64,000 bases of DNA from Palsa-360 sp963710315 (GCA_963710315.1 CAVPZW010000009.1:1-64000); one strand, 5' to 3'; counted from the stretch's first letter, positions 26,001-35,038 are shown. The notes: generated by a model not told the origin, from the sequence alone. Numbers and translations are program-made.

Positions 26001-27345
26001 AGCGACCTCCGGGCCGGCAGCCCGTATTCGCGGATCTTGTTGCGCACGGTGCGAAGGCTGACGCCCATCAATTCCGCGGTACGCGTGCGGTTTCCGTCCG
26101 TGGCGAGCAGCGTCGCTTCCAGAAGTTCGAGCGCTCCAGGTCCTGCAGCGTCACTCCGGGTTCAAGTCGTTGGCGAACGGTGCGCTTCGGGCGACGATTC
26201 AACCGTGCCGAATAAGATCCGCGCCCAGCACGTGACCCTCGAGAGCGCCAATGCGCGGCGGATGAAATTTTCCAGTTCGCGCATGTTTCCCGGCCAGCCA
26301 TGGCCCTGCAAGCGTCCGCCAGCTCCGGAGTGATGCGAAATCGCCGGCGCCGGTTTTTGGGCCCGTGCTTGCGCAGAAAATAGTCGGCGAGATCCAGCAA
26401 TGTCTTCGCGCCGCTGGCGAAGAGGAGGAACCGTAAAGCGGCATAACATTCAGGCGATAGTACAGGTCCGCGCGAAACTTGCCCGCCTCTATGCCCGTGC
26501 GAAAGCGAACGGTTTGTGGTCGCGATCACGCGCACATCGAGCGGCACGGGCGCGTGCCGCCCAGCGGATCGACTTCGCGCTCCTGCAGCACGCGCAGGAG
26601 TTTGGGCTGAAGTTCCAGCGGCATCTCGCCGATTTCATCGAGCAGAAAGGTGCCGCCATCGGCCATCTCAAATTTTCCGGGCTTGGCATGCTGGCCCCGG
26701 TGAATGCCCCGCGAACGTGTCCGAAGAGTTCGCTTTCCAGCAGATGTTCCGGGAAAGCCGAGCAATTCATGGCCACAAACGGGCCTTCGCGGCGCGCGCT
26801 CTCCGATGAATCAGCCGCGCAACCAGTTCTTTGCCCGTGCCGCTTTCCGCTTCGATCAACACATCCGCGCCAGTGCGCGCCACCTGCCGCGCCTTTTCCA
26901 GAAGGCCCGCGAATACCAGCGATCCCCCAATGAGCCTTCCCGCGGCTGCATTCGGGAGCTTTGACTTTGTGGAAATGCGGGCCATGGAGAGAACGCGCTC
27001 CGCGGTTTCCTTCAGCTTGTCAAAGGACACCGGCTTCATCAGATAATCGCAAGCGCCGTCCTTGATGGCCTGCACCGCTTCGTTCACCGTGCCGTACGCC
27101 GTCAGGAAAATGACCGCCGTCTCCGGGGCCATTTCGCGAACGCCTTGCATGACTTGCAAGCCGCCTCCATCCGGCATGCGCACGTCGGTTACAACCAGCG
27201 GGCACGGCGAGAGTCGAAACTTAGCCAGCGCTTCACTGGCGCCGCTCGCGGTGGTTACGCTCCAGCCATTCCGCCGGAAACTTGCTTCCAGGGCGGTCCG
27301 CATCGCGGCTTCATCATCCACAACCAGCACTGCGCATGAACTCAT
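25997..27345 (-). pseudogene. NtrC-family sigma-54 response regulator, FleR-like (3' half frameshifted)
   Basis: Intact from 27345 to ~26770: a receiver domain (VLVVDDEAAM, phospho-acceptor in LVVTDVRMPDGGG, lysine in YLMKPVSF) and the start of an AAA+ domain with Walker A EAESGTGKE. The remainder is scattered over frames: AMNCSAFPEHLLESELFGHV with RGAFTGA, TFLLDEIGEMPLELQPKLLR, VRVIATTNR, RELENFIRRALAL, and a C-terminal Fis-type helix-turn-helix (ATDGNRTRTAELMGVSLRTV). So the protein was a full receiver-AAA+-HTH activator that drives RpoN promoters. It overlaps the kinase gene upstream and flgB downstream, which suggests it controls this locus. At least six indels are needed. Confidence 0.8.
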
Positions 27346-28610
27346 TCATGTTCTCCTGCAAAGGGTAAAATGATTGAAAAGGTCGTGCCCAGCCGTATGG
27401 CGCTGTGTACACGAATCGTTCCGTTATGCTGCTCGATTACTTTCTTGCACACGGCCAGCCCCAATCCCGAGCTTCCCGCGTGCGTTGTGAATCCAGGCTC
27501 AAAAATCTTTTCCAGATTTTCTTCCGAGATGCCGCTGCCCTGATCCTCAAATTCGATTTGCACCTGCGAGCTATCCACCGGAAGCGCGCGAACCACATTC
27601 ACCATGAGCGAGCCGCCTGGCGACATGGCCCGAAAGGCGTTCAGCGCAAGATTCAGAAACACCTGTTGCAGGCGGTGCGGATCGGCATGAAGCAACACTT
27701 TTCCGGCGCGATTGTCGAGACGCACCTGCATGCCTCGCTGCCGCGCCAGTGGACCAAGGAAATCCAGCGTCTCGCGCAGCAAGCGGTCCAGGTGCGTGGG
27801 AATCGGCTCCGGGCCCGGCTGGCTGTGAAATTGCAGCACATTGTTTACGGTGGCCGCGAGCGTGCGCAATCCCGCCTGAATTTGCCCAACCCACTGGCTG
27901 GCCTCCGAGGTACTCGGCGTGGTGTCGGCAAGGAGGCCCGCGAATAGTTCCAGGCTGCCTAATGGATTGCGAATTTCATGCGCCAGGACCGTGGCCACTT
28001 CCGCCAGGGACTCGTTCCGCCGGGACTTTTCCCGCTCGCTGAAAACCATTTTTTCCTGCGTCATGTCTCGCAGAATCCAGATGGCTTCTCCGGCGGCGCC
28101 ATTTTTTCCAACCACTTGCGCCTGCGTAATTCCAAGGAAGTGTGTGCCTGCGGAGTCCTCGAACGACCATTCCCTTTCCGCAGCGGGGATTTGCGAGGAA
28201 GATTCCGCCAGGAGCCGATCGATCACCGCCGGCAACGCCGCGTCCTTTTCAGGCAGCCACGTTGAATCCAGCATCAACAAGCGGCGGGCTTCCGGATTGA
28301 TGACGCGCAGGCGCGTTCCGGCCTCAAATACCAGCACGCCGCAAGGCAGACCTTCTAAAATTTGCCCAAGAAAACCGCGAACGCGATTATTTTCATCCAG
28401 GCTATTTGTTAGTTCGGAGTTGGCGCGCTCCAGTTCGCTGCCGAGGCGCGCCACTTCCGTTTGCAGTTGCCCGTAGGATTTTTCAAGGGAATCCGCGGCT
28501 TGCGTGAATGTGGCAAAGGCGTGAACCAGCGATCGTTCCGCGTTGTCGCGGGAACGAGTCCCGCGGCGAGGACTACGCGCTTTTTGCCGGGCACTAGGCA
28601 GAATTGGCAT
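27342..28610 (-). CDS. PAS-containing sensor histidine kinase, FleS/AtoS-like
   Basis: A 422-residue soluble kinase with no membrane segment. Order of parts: an N-terminal coiled coil (~40-75), a PAS domain (~80-185), HisKA with H211 in VLAHEIRNPLGSLELFAGLL, and HATPase_c with NLALNAFRAMSPGGSL, FEDQGSGISEENLEKIFEPG and GSSGLGLAVCKKVIEQHNG. Its stop overlaps the start of the NtrC-type regulator by four bases, so the two form a cognate pair. Pseudomonas FleS/FleR and Campylobacter FlgS/FlgR use a similar cytoplasmic kinase to sense export-apparatus assembly; that role here is inferred. Confidence 0.88.
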   Translation of the reverse strand: MPILPSARQKARSPRRGTRSRDNAERSLVHAFATFTQAADSLEKSYGQLQTEVARLGSELERANSELTNSLDENNRVRGFLGQILEGLPCGVLVFEAGTRLRVINPEARRLLMLDSTWLPEKDAALPAVIDRLLAESSSQIPAAEREWSFEDSAGTHFLGITQAQVVGKNGAAGEAIWILRDMTQEKMVFSEREKSRRNESLAEVATVLAHEIRNPLGSLELFAGLLADTTPSTSEASQWVGQIQAGLRTLAATVNNVLQFHSQPGPEPIPTHLDRLLRETLDFLGPLARQRGMQVRLDNRAGKVLLHADPHRLQQVFLNLALNAFRAMSPGGSLMVNVVRALPVDSSQVQIEFEDQGSGISEENLEKIFEPGFTTHAGSSGLGLAVCKKVIEQHNGTIRVHSAIRLGTTFSIILPFAGEHE

Positions 28611-28655
28611 GCCGTACGAACTTGCACGGCGGTGGCCAACTTTGCGCCTCGCTGC

Positions 28656-29879
28656 TTAGATTTCTCTAACGGGGATACCCGCATCCAAAAGATTGAAATG
28701 CGCGGGCCGCACTTGCAGGTCGTCTCCCGACAGGATAAATGCGCGCTCGACGGCATGCTGCAATTCGCGCACATTTCCCGGCCAGCCGTGTTGGCGCAGA
28801 ACCGTCGCGGCCGAAGGGGCGAATTCCTTCGCCGGATATCCTGCTTGCTCGCAAAACGTTTCGAGGAAATGGGAGGCCAGCGGAAGAATGTCCTCTTTTC
28901 TTTGGCGCAGAGGAGGCAGCTCGATGGGAAACACGGCAAGACGATAATATAAATCCTGGCGAAATGTTTTTTGTTGCACGGAGCGGAGCAGGTCAACGTT
29001 GGTCGCGGAAATCACGCGCACGTCCACGCGAAACACGTCGGAGCTTCCCAGCCGCTGCACTTCACCGTCCTGCAAGAAGCGCAGAAGCTTGGCCTGCATG
29101 CTGAGCGGCAATTCGCCGACTTCATCCAGAAACAGCGTTCCGCCCTGCGCCACGTGAATACGGCCAAGCCGCGATTGCACCGCGCCCGTAAACGCCCCGC
29201 GCACATGGCCGAACAGTTCCGCTTCCAGAAGCTGCTCCGGGATGGCCGCGCAATTGACGACAACAAACGGAGATTTTGCGCGTGGACTGATCTGATGAAT
29301 CCCCCGGGCCACAAGTTCCTTGCCCGTTCCAGTTTCGCCATTGATTAGCACGGTTGTCTGGCGCGGGCTAACCAGCCGCGCCAATCGATAAATTTGTTCC
29401 AGGCCCGGCCCGTTGCCCATCATCCCCGGCAATGGCTCGACGCGCGGCGGAGCTTTGGCAATCTCCCTCTCGTCGTCCTCGAATGCGACGGCGGCGCCGC
29501 CAAAGGATTCGCTCAGATCGAAATCCGAATCGAGAAGCAAGGGAGAGGAAGAATCGGCAACGCGCGAATCCGTGGCGTTGCCTGTCTCTGCTTGATCCAA
29601 CGCGGAATCCACTACGCGGACCAGCAGATGGGGATGGCGCCCGCGAATGATTTGCAACACTTCGTTTGCGTCCAGATCGTGCAAGTGCCGGTCCAGCAGC
29701 ACTTCGCCCCAGTCCTCGGATTCCAATTTTTCAAGCGCGTCCGCGCCGCCGGCTGCCTCTTCCATTTCCACCGTTTCATACTCCGGCTTCCCGGCCCAAA
29801 GCCTGCGAAAGGATTCGTTCGAGCTTGCCACCAGAACCCGCGAGTTCCGAATCGCCGAAAACGTCTGCGCTGTTGCCAT
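28656..29879 (-). CDS. Sigma-54 enhancer-binding protein lacking a DNA-binding domain
   Basis: A 407-residue activator. Residues ~12-95 look like a degenerate receiver: the acidic pair is missing (VLVASSNE), although D63 may remain in LLDRHLHDLD. The AAA+ domain is complete: Walker A GETGTGKE (181-188), the sigma-54-contacting GAFTGA loop (228-233), Walker B TLFLDE, and the R-finger region FRQDLYYRLAVFPIELPPLR. It ends soon after RELQHAVERAFILSGDDLQV with no Fis-type helix-turn-helix, and only 45 bases separate it from the next gene. Helicobacter FlgR is a known activator without such a domain. It heads the minus-strand kinase-regulator-flgB unit. Confidence 0.88.
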   Translation of the reverse strand: MATAQTFSAIRNSRVLVASSNESFRRLWAGKPEYETVEMEEAAGGADALEKLESEDWGEVLLDRHLHDLDANEVLQIIRGRHPHLLVRVVDSALDQAETGNATDSRVADSSSPLLLDSDFDLSESFGGAAVAFEDDEREIAKAPPRVEPLPGMMGNGPGLEQIYRLARLVSPRQTTVLINGETGTGKELVARGIHQISPRAKSPFVVVNCAAIPEQLLEAELFGHVRGAFTGAVQSRLGRIHVAQGGTLFLDEVGELPLSMQAKLLRFLQDGEVQRLGSSDVFRVDVRVISATNVDLLRSVQQKTFRQDLYYRLAVFPIELPPLRQRKEDILPLASHFLETFCEQAGYPAKEFAPSAATVLRQHGWPGNVRELQHAVERAFILSGDDLQVRPAHFNLLDAGIPVREI

Positions 29880-30292
29880 ATATTCTCCCCGTTAACTCTG
29901 TCCACACCCAAAATTAGAAATATCTCATGCGATTCCATTGGGAGATCTCCGAACGCCTCCCCAATTGGCCCAGCAGACCTAGCGTTTACAGTTCCAAACG
30001 GAACTGAAAAATGGCGCGAGAAACAATCGGGATAGCGGCGCTCTTCCATTTATGCAGGACCAAAAGAGGATAGCGCATCCTAAAATGACAATTTCGCCCC
30101 GGATGAACATGAAAATATTTTCATGTAGCGATTCTTAGGTCACAAAAACTATTTTCCAGCGTACGTGTCATCTTGAATAACGAGTGCAAGAAAAAGCTAA
30201 TGATCTCTTGACAATATTTTGCCTCACTGGGAAACTAATTTTCCCCTTCGATAAAAAAATACTATCAATCCATTTCAAGCGAGCCATAGACC
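29880..30292. promoter_or_regulatory. Divergent regulatory region with palindromic operators
   Basis: This 413-base, AT-rich spacer lies between the minus-strand flagellar regulator and a plus-strand response regulator. It holds a perfect 20-base palindrome (ACATGAAAATATTTTCATGT, 30107-30126) and an inverted repeat CAGTTCC-AAAC-GGAACTG (29989-30006). A -35-like TTGACA at 30208-30213 could serve the plus-strand gene, but its -10 box is weak. No coding gene is supported here. Confidence 0.55.
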
Positions 30293-30979
30293 ATGCATAT
30301 TCTAATTGCCGAAGACGATCTGCCGGTGGCCAAGTTTCTCTCCTCCGGGTTGGAAGCGGAACACTTTAACGTGCGCCTTGCCACAAGCGGCAAGGATGTC
30401 CTGGGGATGCTGGATACAGGGCCCTGCGACTTACTGGTTCTGGATTTAAATTTGCCGGACGTGAGTGGTCTGGAAGTGCTGCGCCAAGTGCGTTCCAAGG
30501 TGCCTCAATTGCCCGTCTTGATCCTTACGGGAAACGCGCGAGTGGAAGATCGCGTGGGCGGACTGGAATCCGGCGCGGACGATTACGTCACCAAGCCCTT
30601 CGCATTTTCGGAATTGCTGGCACGCGTGCGCGCCCTCTTGCGGCGGGGAACTCTTCCTTTCGAGTCCGTCCTGCACAGCATGGACCTGGAGCTGGACCGC
30701 GTGAAGCGCGTGGTGCGGCGCAACGGAAACTTCATTGAACTCACGCCAAAGGAATTCGCTCTACTGGAATACTTGATGCTGAATGCCGGCCAGAATGTGT
30801 CGCGCTCCTCGATCATCCACGACGTCTGGAAACTTTCCTCGGACACGATGACCAACGTGGTCGATGTTTACATCAACTATTTGCGCAAGAAAATCGATGT
30901 GGACACAACGGAGAGGCTCATTCACACGGTGCGCGGAGCGGGCTACCGCATCGGGCCAAATCAACGGACAGCGCACTAG
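30293..30979 (+). CDS. OmpR-family response regulator (orphan)
   Basis: A 228-residue regulator with a receiver domain (E7-D8-D9, phospho-acceptor D51 in LLVLDLNLPDVSG, K101 in YVTKPF) and a C-terminal winged helix (LTPKEFALLEYLMLNAGQNV, VVDVYINYLRKKIDVDTTER, HTVRGAGYRIG). It is the only plus-strand gene in the flagellar part of the window and has no adjacent histidine kinase. It is divergent from the flagellar regulators, with which it shares an operator-rich spacer, so cross-regulation is possible but unproven. Confidence 0.92.
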   Translation: MHILIAEDDLPVAKFLSSGLEAEHFNVRLATSGKDVLGMLDTGPCDLLVLDLNLPDVSGLEVLRQVRSKVPQLPVLILTGNARVEDRVGGLESGADDYVTKPFAFSELLARVRALLRRGTLPFESVLHSMDLELDRVKRVVRRNGNFIELTPKEFALLEYLMLNAGQNVSRSSIIHDVWKLSSDTMTNVVDVYINYLRKKIDVDTTERLIHTVRGAGYRIGPNQRTAH

Positions 30980-31062
30980 GCCAGTTTGTTTACGAGAGCT
31001 TGATGGACTTGCACGGAAGCGTTGCTTTGTTGCATCGCGTCGCGCTTCCGCGCGGATGCTTT

Positions 31063-31138
31063 AAGTAACACAGGCTTCAGCCTGTGGATTTTAGTCCTTG
31101 CAAGGACACAACCCCACAGGCTGAAGCCTGTGCTACTT
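31063..31138. repeat. REP-like inverted repeat, family A copy 1
   Basis: Arms AGTAACACAGGCTTCAGCC and its complement GGCTGAAGCCTGTGCTACT flank a small inner palindrome, GTCCTTGCAAGGAC. The same design recurs at 36931, 46798 and 47677, with variants at 39582 and 40684. It lies between convergent genes and could terminate transcription from both sides. Confidence 0.85.
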
Positions 31139-31208
31139 ACAATCTCCCCAAGCAATCCTTCGGGAAATTCACACACACGAAAATATATTAGCCGCGACGA
31201 TCTCGGAT

Positions 31209-32054
31209 CTACTTTCCCTCTGCAGGCGCTTTGGCCGCTTCTCCCGCAGCGGGCTTTTCTTCTCCAGCTGCCACGGGTTTCTCTCCCTCTTTGCCTTCTC
31301 CCGCGGGCTTGTCGTCGGGATCTTCCTTTGACTTATTCAAATACTGCACGATGAGAGACACGCGCCGGTTGGATGGATCCAGCGGATCCTCCACCTTCCG
31401 AAGACGTTGATCGGCAAAGCCGCGGACCTGCATAATTTGATCGTCCCGTATGCCATTTTGCTGCATGAGCCTGCGGGCCGCGTTGGCGCGATCCACGGAA
31501 AGTTCCCAATTGGAATAGTTTCCTTTCCCCGAATAGGGCTTGGAATCGGTATGCCCTTCCACCGCAATTTTATTGGGAATCGTGCCTAGTTCCTTGGCCA
31601 GCGCTTCTAAAATTTCCTGACCGTCGTGATTCGGAGAAGGGCTACCGCTGTCAAAAAACGTGCTGGTCGCGGACTCCAGAAGCTCAATGCGCAGGCCTTC
31701 CGACGTGATGGTCATGTCGATGTGATTTTTCATTTTGTCGAAATTGGGAACCTGGCGCATGGTTTTCTGAAGCTCTTCCTTCAATGCGGACATGTTGTCC
31801 TTGGAGACGCTGAAACTTTCTCCGGCCCCTTGCATGTCGCTGCCGATTTTTTTGGAGTTGCCGGTGGGATCGCGAAAATATCCGCCCACTGCTTCCTGAA
31901 CTTGCTTGCTGCTGCTGAGCAGCCAAAGCACGATGAACAGGGCCATCATGGCGGTCACAAAGTCCGCGTACGCAACTTTCCACGCGCCGCCATGGTGGCC
32001 TCCATGGCCGCCCTTCTTCTTGATAACGATGATCGGAGGTTTCGCTGTTAACAT
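31209..32054 (-). CDS. motB: MotB, flagellar stator protein
   Basis: A 281-residue stator subunit. A short Lys/Gly/His-rich N-terminus precedes one transmembrane helix with the proton-binding aspartate D31 (AWKVAYADFVTAMMALF). The plug/linker region follows, then an OmpA-type peptidoglycan-binding domain (IAVEGHTDSKPYSGKGNYSN, ELSVDRANAARRLMQQNGI, QVRGFADQRLRK). The C-terminal tail is Lys/Glu/Ala-rich. It is transcribed 20 bases after motA. Confidence 0.95.
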   Translation of the reverse strand: MLTAKPPIIVIKKKGGHGGHHGGAWKVAYADFVTAMMALFIVLWLLSSSKQVQEAVGGYFRDPTGNSKKIGSDMQGAGESFSVSKDNMSALKEELQKTMRQVPNFDKMKNHIDMTITSEGLRIELLESATSTFFDSGSPSPNHDGQEILEALAKELGTIPNKIAVEGHTDSKPYSGKGNYSNWELSVDRANAARRLMQQNGIRDDQIMQVRGFADQRLRKVEDPLDPSNRRVSLIVQYLNKSKEDPDDKPAGEGKEGEKPVAAGEEKPAAGEAAKAPAEGK

Positions 32055-32073
32055 AGGGTTCCCTTAAATCCTG

Positions 32074-32946
32074 CTATGCGGCGGGCGCGGCTGCGCCCTT
32101 GTCCTTGATGTAAGCTTCGGCTTCCTGAAAGTTTGGCCGAACGTGTCCGGGAACCGCCCTGCGGCCAACCTCGATGGCCACGGTCGGAGCCGATCCTTTC
32201 AGCAATGCCACCAGCATTACGCGCAGGACGTTGTAATAGGCATGCTCGTCATCGGCAATCTTGGCCATGTTTGCAGCCAGCGGACCGACCAGCCCGTAAC
32301 ACAAGAGAATTCCCAGAAAAGTTCCCACGAGAGCCGCGGCCACTTTTTTTCCAATCTCTTCCGGAGGGCCGCCCAGAGCGCCCATGGTGATGACCACGCC
32401 CAGCACGGCCGCGACGATACCCAGTCCCGGCAACGAATCGGCCATGGAGGAGAGCGCCGCCACCGGCTGCTGAGCCTCATGGTGGTGAACGTCCATGTCC
32501 AGTTCCATCATTTGGTCGGCGTCAAATGGTTCGATTCCGCCGCTGGCCGCCATGCGCAAGGAGTCGCACACGAAATGCAATGCGTGGTGATCTTTCAAAA
32601 ACTTGGGATACTTGGAAAAGACCTGACTTTGATCGGGGGCGTCGCTGTCCGCTTCGAGCGACATTAGCCCTTCCTTGCGGGCCCGCGAAAACAGTTCAAA
32701 CATCATTTTTAAGGTGTCTAGGTATCTCTGTTTGTTAAATGGCGAGCCTCCGAATGCCCCGCCGATTCCACTGCCGATTTTCTTGAGAATGTGAATCGGG
32801 TTGGCAATCAGCACCGTCCCGATGGCGGCGCCCAAAATGACAACCATTTCCGCAGGCTGCATCAGCACTTTTAAATTGCCGTGCTCCATCAGGTAGCCGG
32901 CAACCACGCAGCCAAAGACAACCACGATTCCTATGATTGAAAACAT
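32074..32946 (-). CDS. motA: MotA, flagellar stator protein
   Basis: A 290-residue stator subunit with four membrane helices. Typical text: IIGIVVVFGCVVAGYLMEHG, VILGAAIGTVLIANP, DSLPGLGIVAAVLGVVITMG and GTFLGILLCYGLVGPLAANM. The cytoplasmic loop carries the charged residues that meet FliG. Five MotA rings surround two MotB chains in the proton channel. It follows the PAS-GGDEF gene by 44 bases and precedes motB. Confidence 0.96.
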   Translation of the reverse strand: MFSIIGIVVVFGCVVAGYLMEHGNLKVLMQPAEMVVILGAAIGTVLIANPIHILKKIGSGIGGAFGGSPFNKQRYLDTLKMMFELFSRARKEGLMSLEADSDAPDQSQVFSKYPKFLKDHHALHFVCDSLRMAASGGIEPFDADQMMELDMDVHHHEAQQPVAALSSMADSLPGLGIVAAVLGVVITMGALGGPPEEIGKKVAAALVGTFLGILLCYGLVGPLAANMAKIADDEHAYYNVLRVMLVALLKGSAPTVAIEVGRRAVPGHVRPNFQEAEAYIKDKGAAAPAA

Positions 32947-32990
32947 CGATGTGCAAACCTCCGGATTGCTCCCGAACTTTCAGGGAGTTG

Positions 32991-33926
32991 TCATGGAAGG
33001 ACGGTGACGCAATTTCCGCCCTTCACCATACTTTCCCGAAGAGACGTTTCCGCTCGCGCGACGATCGTCTCCACGTTGTCCCCGACCCGGCATCCGGCTC
33101 CGCCCACCGGACTGGTGACCGCAAACTTGTCGCCCCACCACTCGATTTCCGAGCGGCCGATGATTCTTCGCACTCGCTCGCCAACCAGGGCCACTTCGGA
33201 TTCCTTGCAATCCGTCAGGATCGCCAGAAATTGATATTTTCCCCAGCAGCCCAGAACGTCCGTCGGCCGCAAACAGTTCTCGAGCGACTGCGCGATAATG
33301 CGCAGGATCGTGGGCACAACCCCCGGGCCCCGGCTTGCTCGGTAGTTATCCAGATCGTCGATTTGCAACAGGAGTATCCCGAAGGGAATGTGGTGCTCGT
33401 TAAAGGTGATGAGATTCTCTCGAATCTGCGTTTCCATGAAGCCCTGCGCGGCAACTCCGGTCACAACGTCCAGGCAGCCAAAATCGGCAAGAGCGGAATG
33501 CCTTCGAGTCGATTCGGCGGACGAACGGTTTCTCTCGAAGCTTTCCGCCGCCCCGATCACCGCTCCGCGGCTGTTGCGAATCGGGTTGGTGCGAAGAATG
33601 ATGGGAAGGCGATAGCCATCCTTGTGAAGGATGGACACATTCAAAAGCGAAGGTTTTCCGTCGCGAAATGCGAGATTGATGGGATCGTCCGGATCCGAAT
33701 CGAGGTCCTTCGATGCGTCGCTGTTGGTCAGCAGGTGGTCGCGCAGAAAATGGCCCACGACGTCCTGCCTCAGGTATCCGGTAATCTTCTCGGCGCCTTC
33801 GTTCCAGAAGCGGATACGGCGGTTGCGGTCCACAATGTAGACGCCGGTTTCCAGGCCATCCAGAACGGTTTGATAGATTGACGGATCATTCAATTCGGGC
33901 ATGCGATGACTCCCGAAAGGAATCAT
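32991..33926 (-). CDS. PAS-GGDEF protein with degenerate active site
   Basis: A 311-residue protein: PAS domain at ~15-130 (VLDGLETGVYIVDRNRRIRF, WNEGAEKITGYLRQDVVGH) and a GGDEF-type domain at ~145-310. The catalytic signature position reads GKYQF (229-233, in LGCWGKYQFLAIL) instead of GGDEF, so diguanylate cyclase activity is unlikely. The first metal-binding aspartate may remain (LLLQIDDLDNYR). It lies just upstream of motA in the same direction, so a sensory or scaffolding role in motility is a reasonable inference. Confidence 0.82.
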   Translation of the reverse strand: MIPFGSHRMPELNDPSIYQTVLDGLETGVYIVDRNRRIRFWNEGAEKITGYLRQDVVGHFLRDHLLTNSDASKDLDSDPDDPINLAFRDGKPSLLNVSILHKDGYRLPIILRTNPIRNSRGAVIGAAESFERNRSSAESTRRHSALADFGCLDVVTGVAAQGFMETQIRENLITFNEHHIPFGILLLQIDDLDNYRASRGPGVVPTILRIIAQSLENCLRPTDVLGCWGKYQFLAILTDCKESEVALVGERVRRIIGRSEIEWWGDKFAVTSPVGGAGCRVGDNVETIVARAETSLRESMVKGGNCVTVLP

Positions 33927-33946
33927 CGGTTAAAACAGAAACAAGT

Positions 33947-34673
33947 TTAGCTGGTTTTGGTTATCGATTGCGGAATGCGCGGTTGGTTCCATTTTGATTT
34001 TTCGGCCGCCTCGTCCCAAAGGCGGAATCCTCCCGTGAATGCCGTGGAGTTGTCCCCCAAACGGCATCCTGGCGGCAACGTTTTCAACAACTTTGCATTT
34101 CCGCCGCCCAGAACCACGTAATCGGCTTCCAGCGCATTCTTCAGTTGCTCCGCGACGTCTGCCACATGGCGCCGCCATTTCTTCTTTCCCAGGCGCTTCA
34201 GACCCCGAATGCCGAGGTAGTCTTCATAAGTCCGCCCCTTTTTGTAAGGAAGATGGGCGACTTCCATGGGCTCGAAGAATTCCATCCACAATCATGGCCG
34301 AACCGAGGCCGGTGCCCAGGCCCAGGAAAAGCATCCTTCCGCCGCGATAAATTCCCAACGCCTGCATGGCGGCGTCATTCACAATTTTCACCGGCCGCCC
34401 GAACGCCTTGCGAAAATCGAATCCCACCCAGCCGCCTGCAAGATTGTGCGGATTGCACAAGGGGCGCCCATGCACGACGGGGCCGGGATAGCCGATGGAA
34501 ACGAGGGAGTAATTCCAATCCTTCGTCGCCTGGCAAACATCCTGCACCATTTTCTTCGCCGTCATCTTCGGGCCGGAAGGAATCTTGATCGGCTCCTTTT
34601 GCCCGGTGGCCAGCACCTTCACATTCGTCCCGCCCACATCGATGGCCAAAATACTTTTCTGCTGTTTCTGCAT
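33947..34673 (-). CDS. ppgK: ROK-family polyphosphate glucokinase-like protein (one frameshift)
   Basis: The first frame (from ATG 34673) has the ROK phosphate motif ILAIDVGGTNVKVLATG, SIGYPGPVVHG and LFLGLGTGLGSAMIVDG. The second frame resumes EPMEVAHLPYKKGRTYEDYL, GKKKWRRHVADVAEQLKNAL and DYVVLGGGNAKLLKTLPPG, matching polyphosphate glucokinases (PPGK), which phosphorylate glucose from polyphosphate. A one-base insertion around 34277-34285 (CTTCGAG where CTTGAG would keep frame) separates them. Combined length is ~240 residues, normal for the family. Confidence is higher for the ROK fold than for the phosphate donor. Confidence 0.78.
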
Positions 34674-34770
34674 GGCTGCTCCTTAGCGCGAGACTACCCT
34701 GAATAGCGGTTCTTGCACAGAGATTCGTCGTCCATCCAACGGATCAAGAAAATCGCTCTTTTCGTCTTAA

Positions 34771-34972
34771 CCAGTCCCGGAGGGAGGGCACAACGTAGCC
34801 CACCGCGTGAGCGGTGGGTCCGCGCAAAGGCATAAAGCAAAACCCCGGAGGGGTGACACAAATGTTTGGGCAAATGTGCCGCCCCTCCGGGGCTCGACAT
34901 TATCCCGCTACCTGCCCCACCGTTTCACAATGAACTACGATATGCCGTCCCTCCGGGACTTCGGGCGCCTCA
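34771..34972. repeat. GC-rich inverted repeats, family D
   Basis: The 365-base gap between the glucokinase and uup holds related motifs: TCCCGGAGGG, a CCCACCGCGTGAGCGGTGGG hairpin, CCCCGGAGGGGTGACAC, GTGCCGCCCCTCCGGGGC and GCCGTCCCTCCGGGACTTCG. Units appear in both orientations. No coding gene is supported here, and the rest of the gap shows nothing recognisable. Confidence 0.6.
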
Positions 34973-35038
34973 AGACCTGGACACAGATAATCAATCGCAA
35001 TCGACAATTTCCGCAAGGCGGAATTTTAGAGCACATTT

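Noticed and set aside
29612..30049. 145-codon minus-strand open frame overlapping the start of the enhancer-binding protein
   Set aside because: It overlaps the activator gene in another frame and the composition is Arg/Trp-rich without any family text.
31209..32054. Gly/His-rich N-terminus of MotB as a possible metal-binding novelty
   Set aside because: Similar basic Gly/His-rich leaders are common in ordinary MotB proteins.
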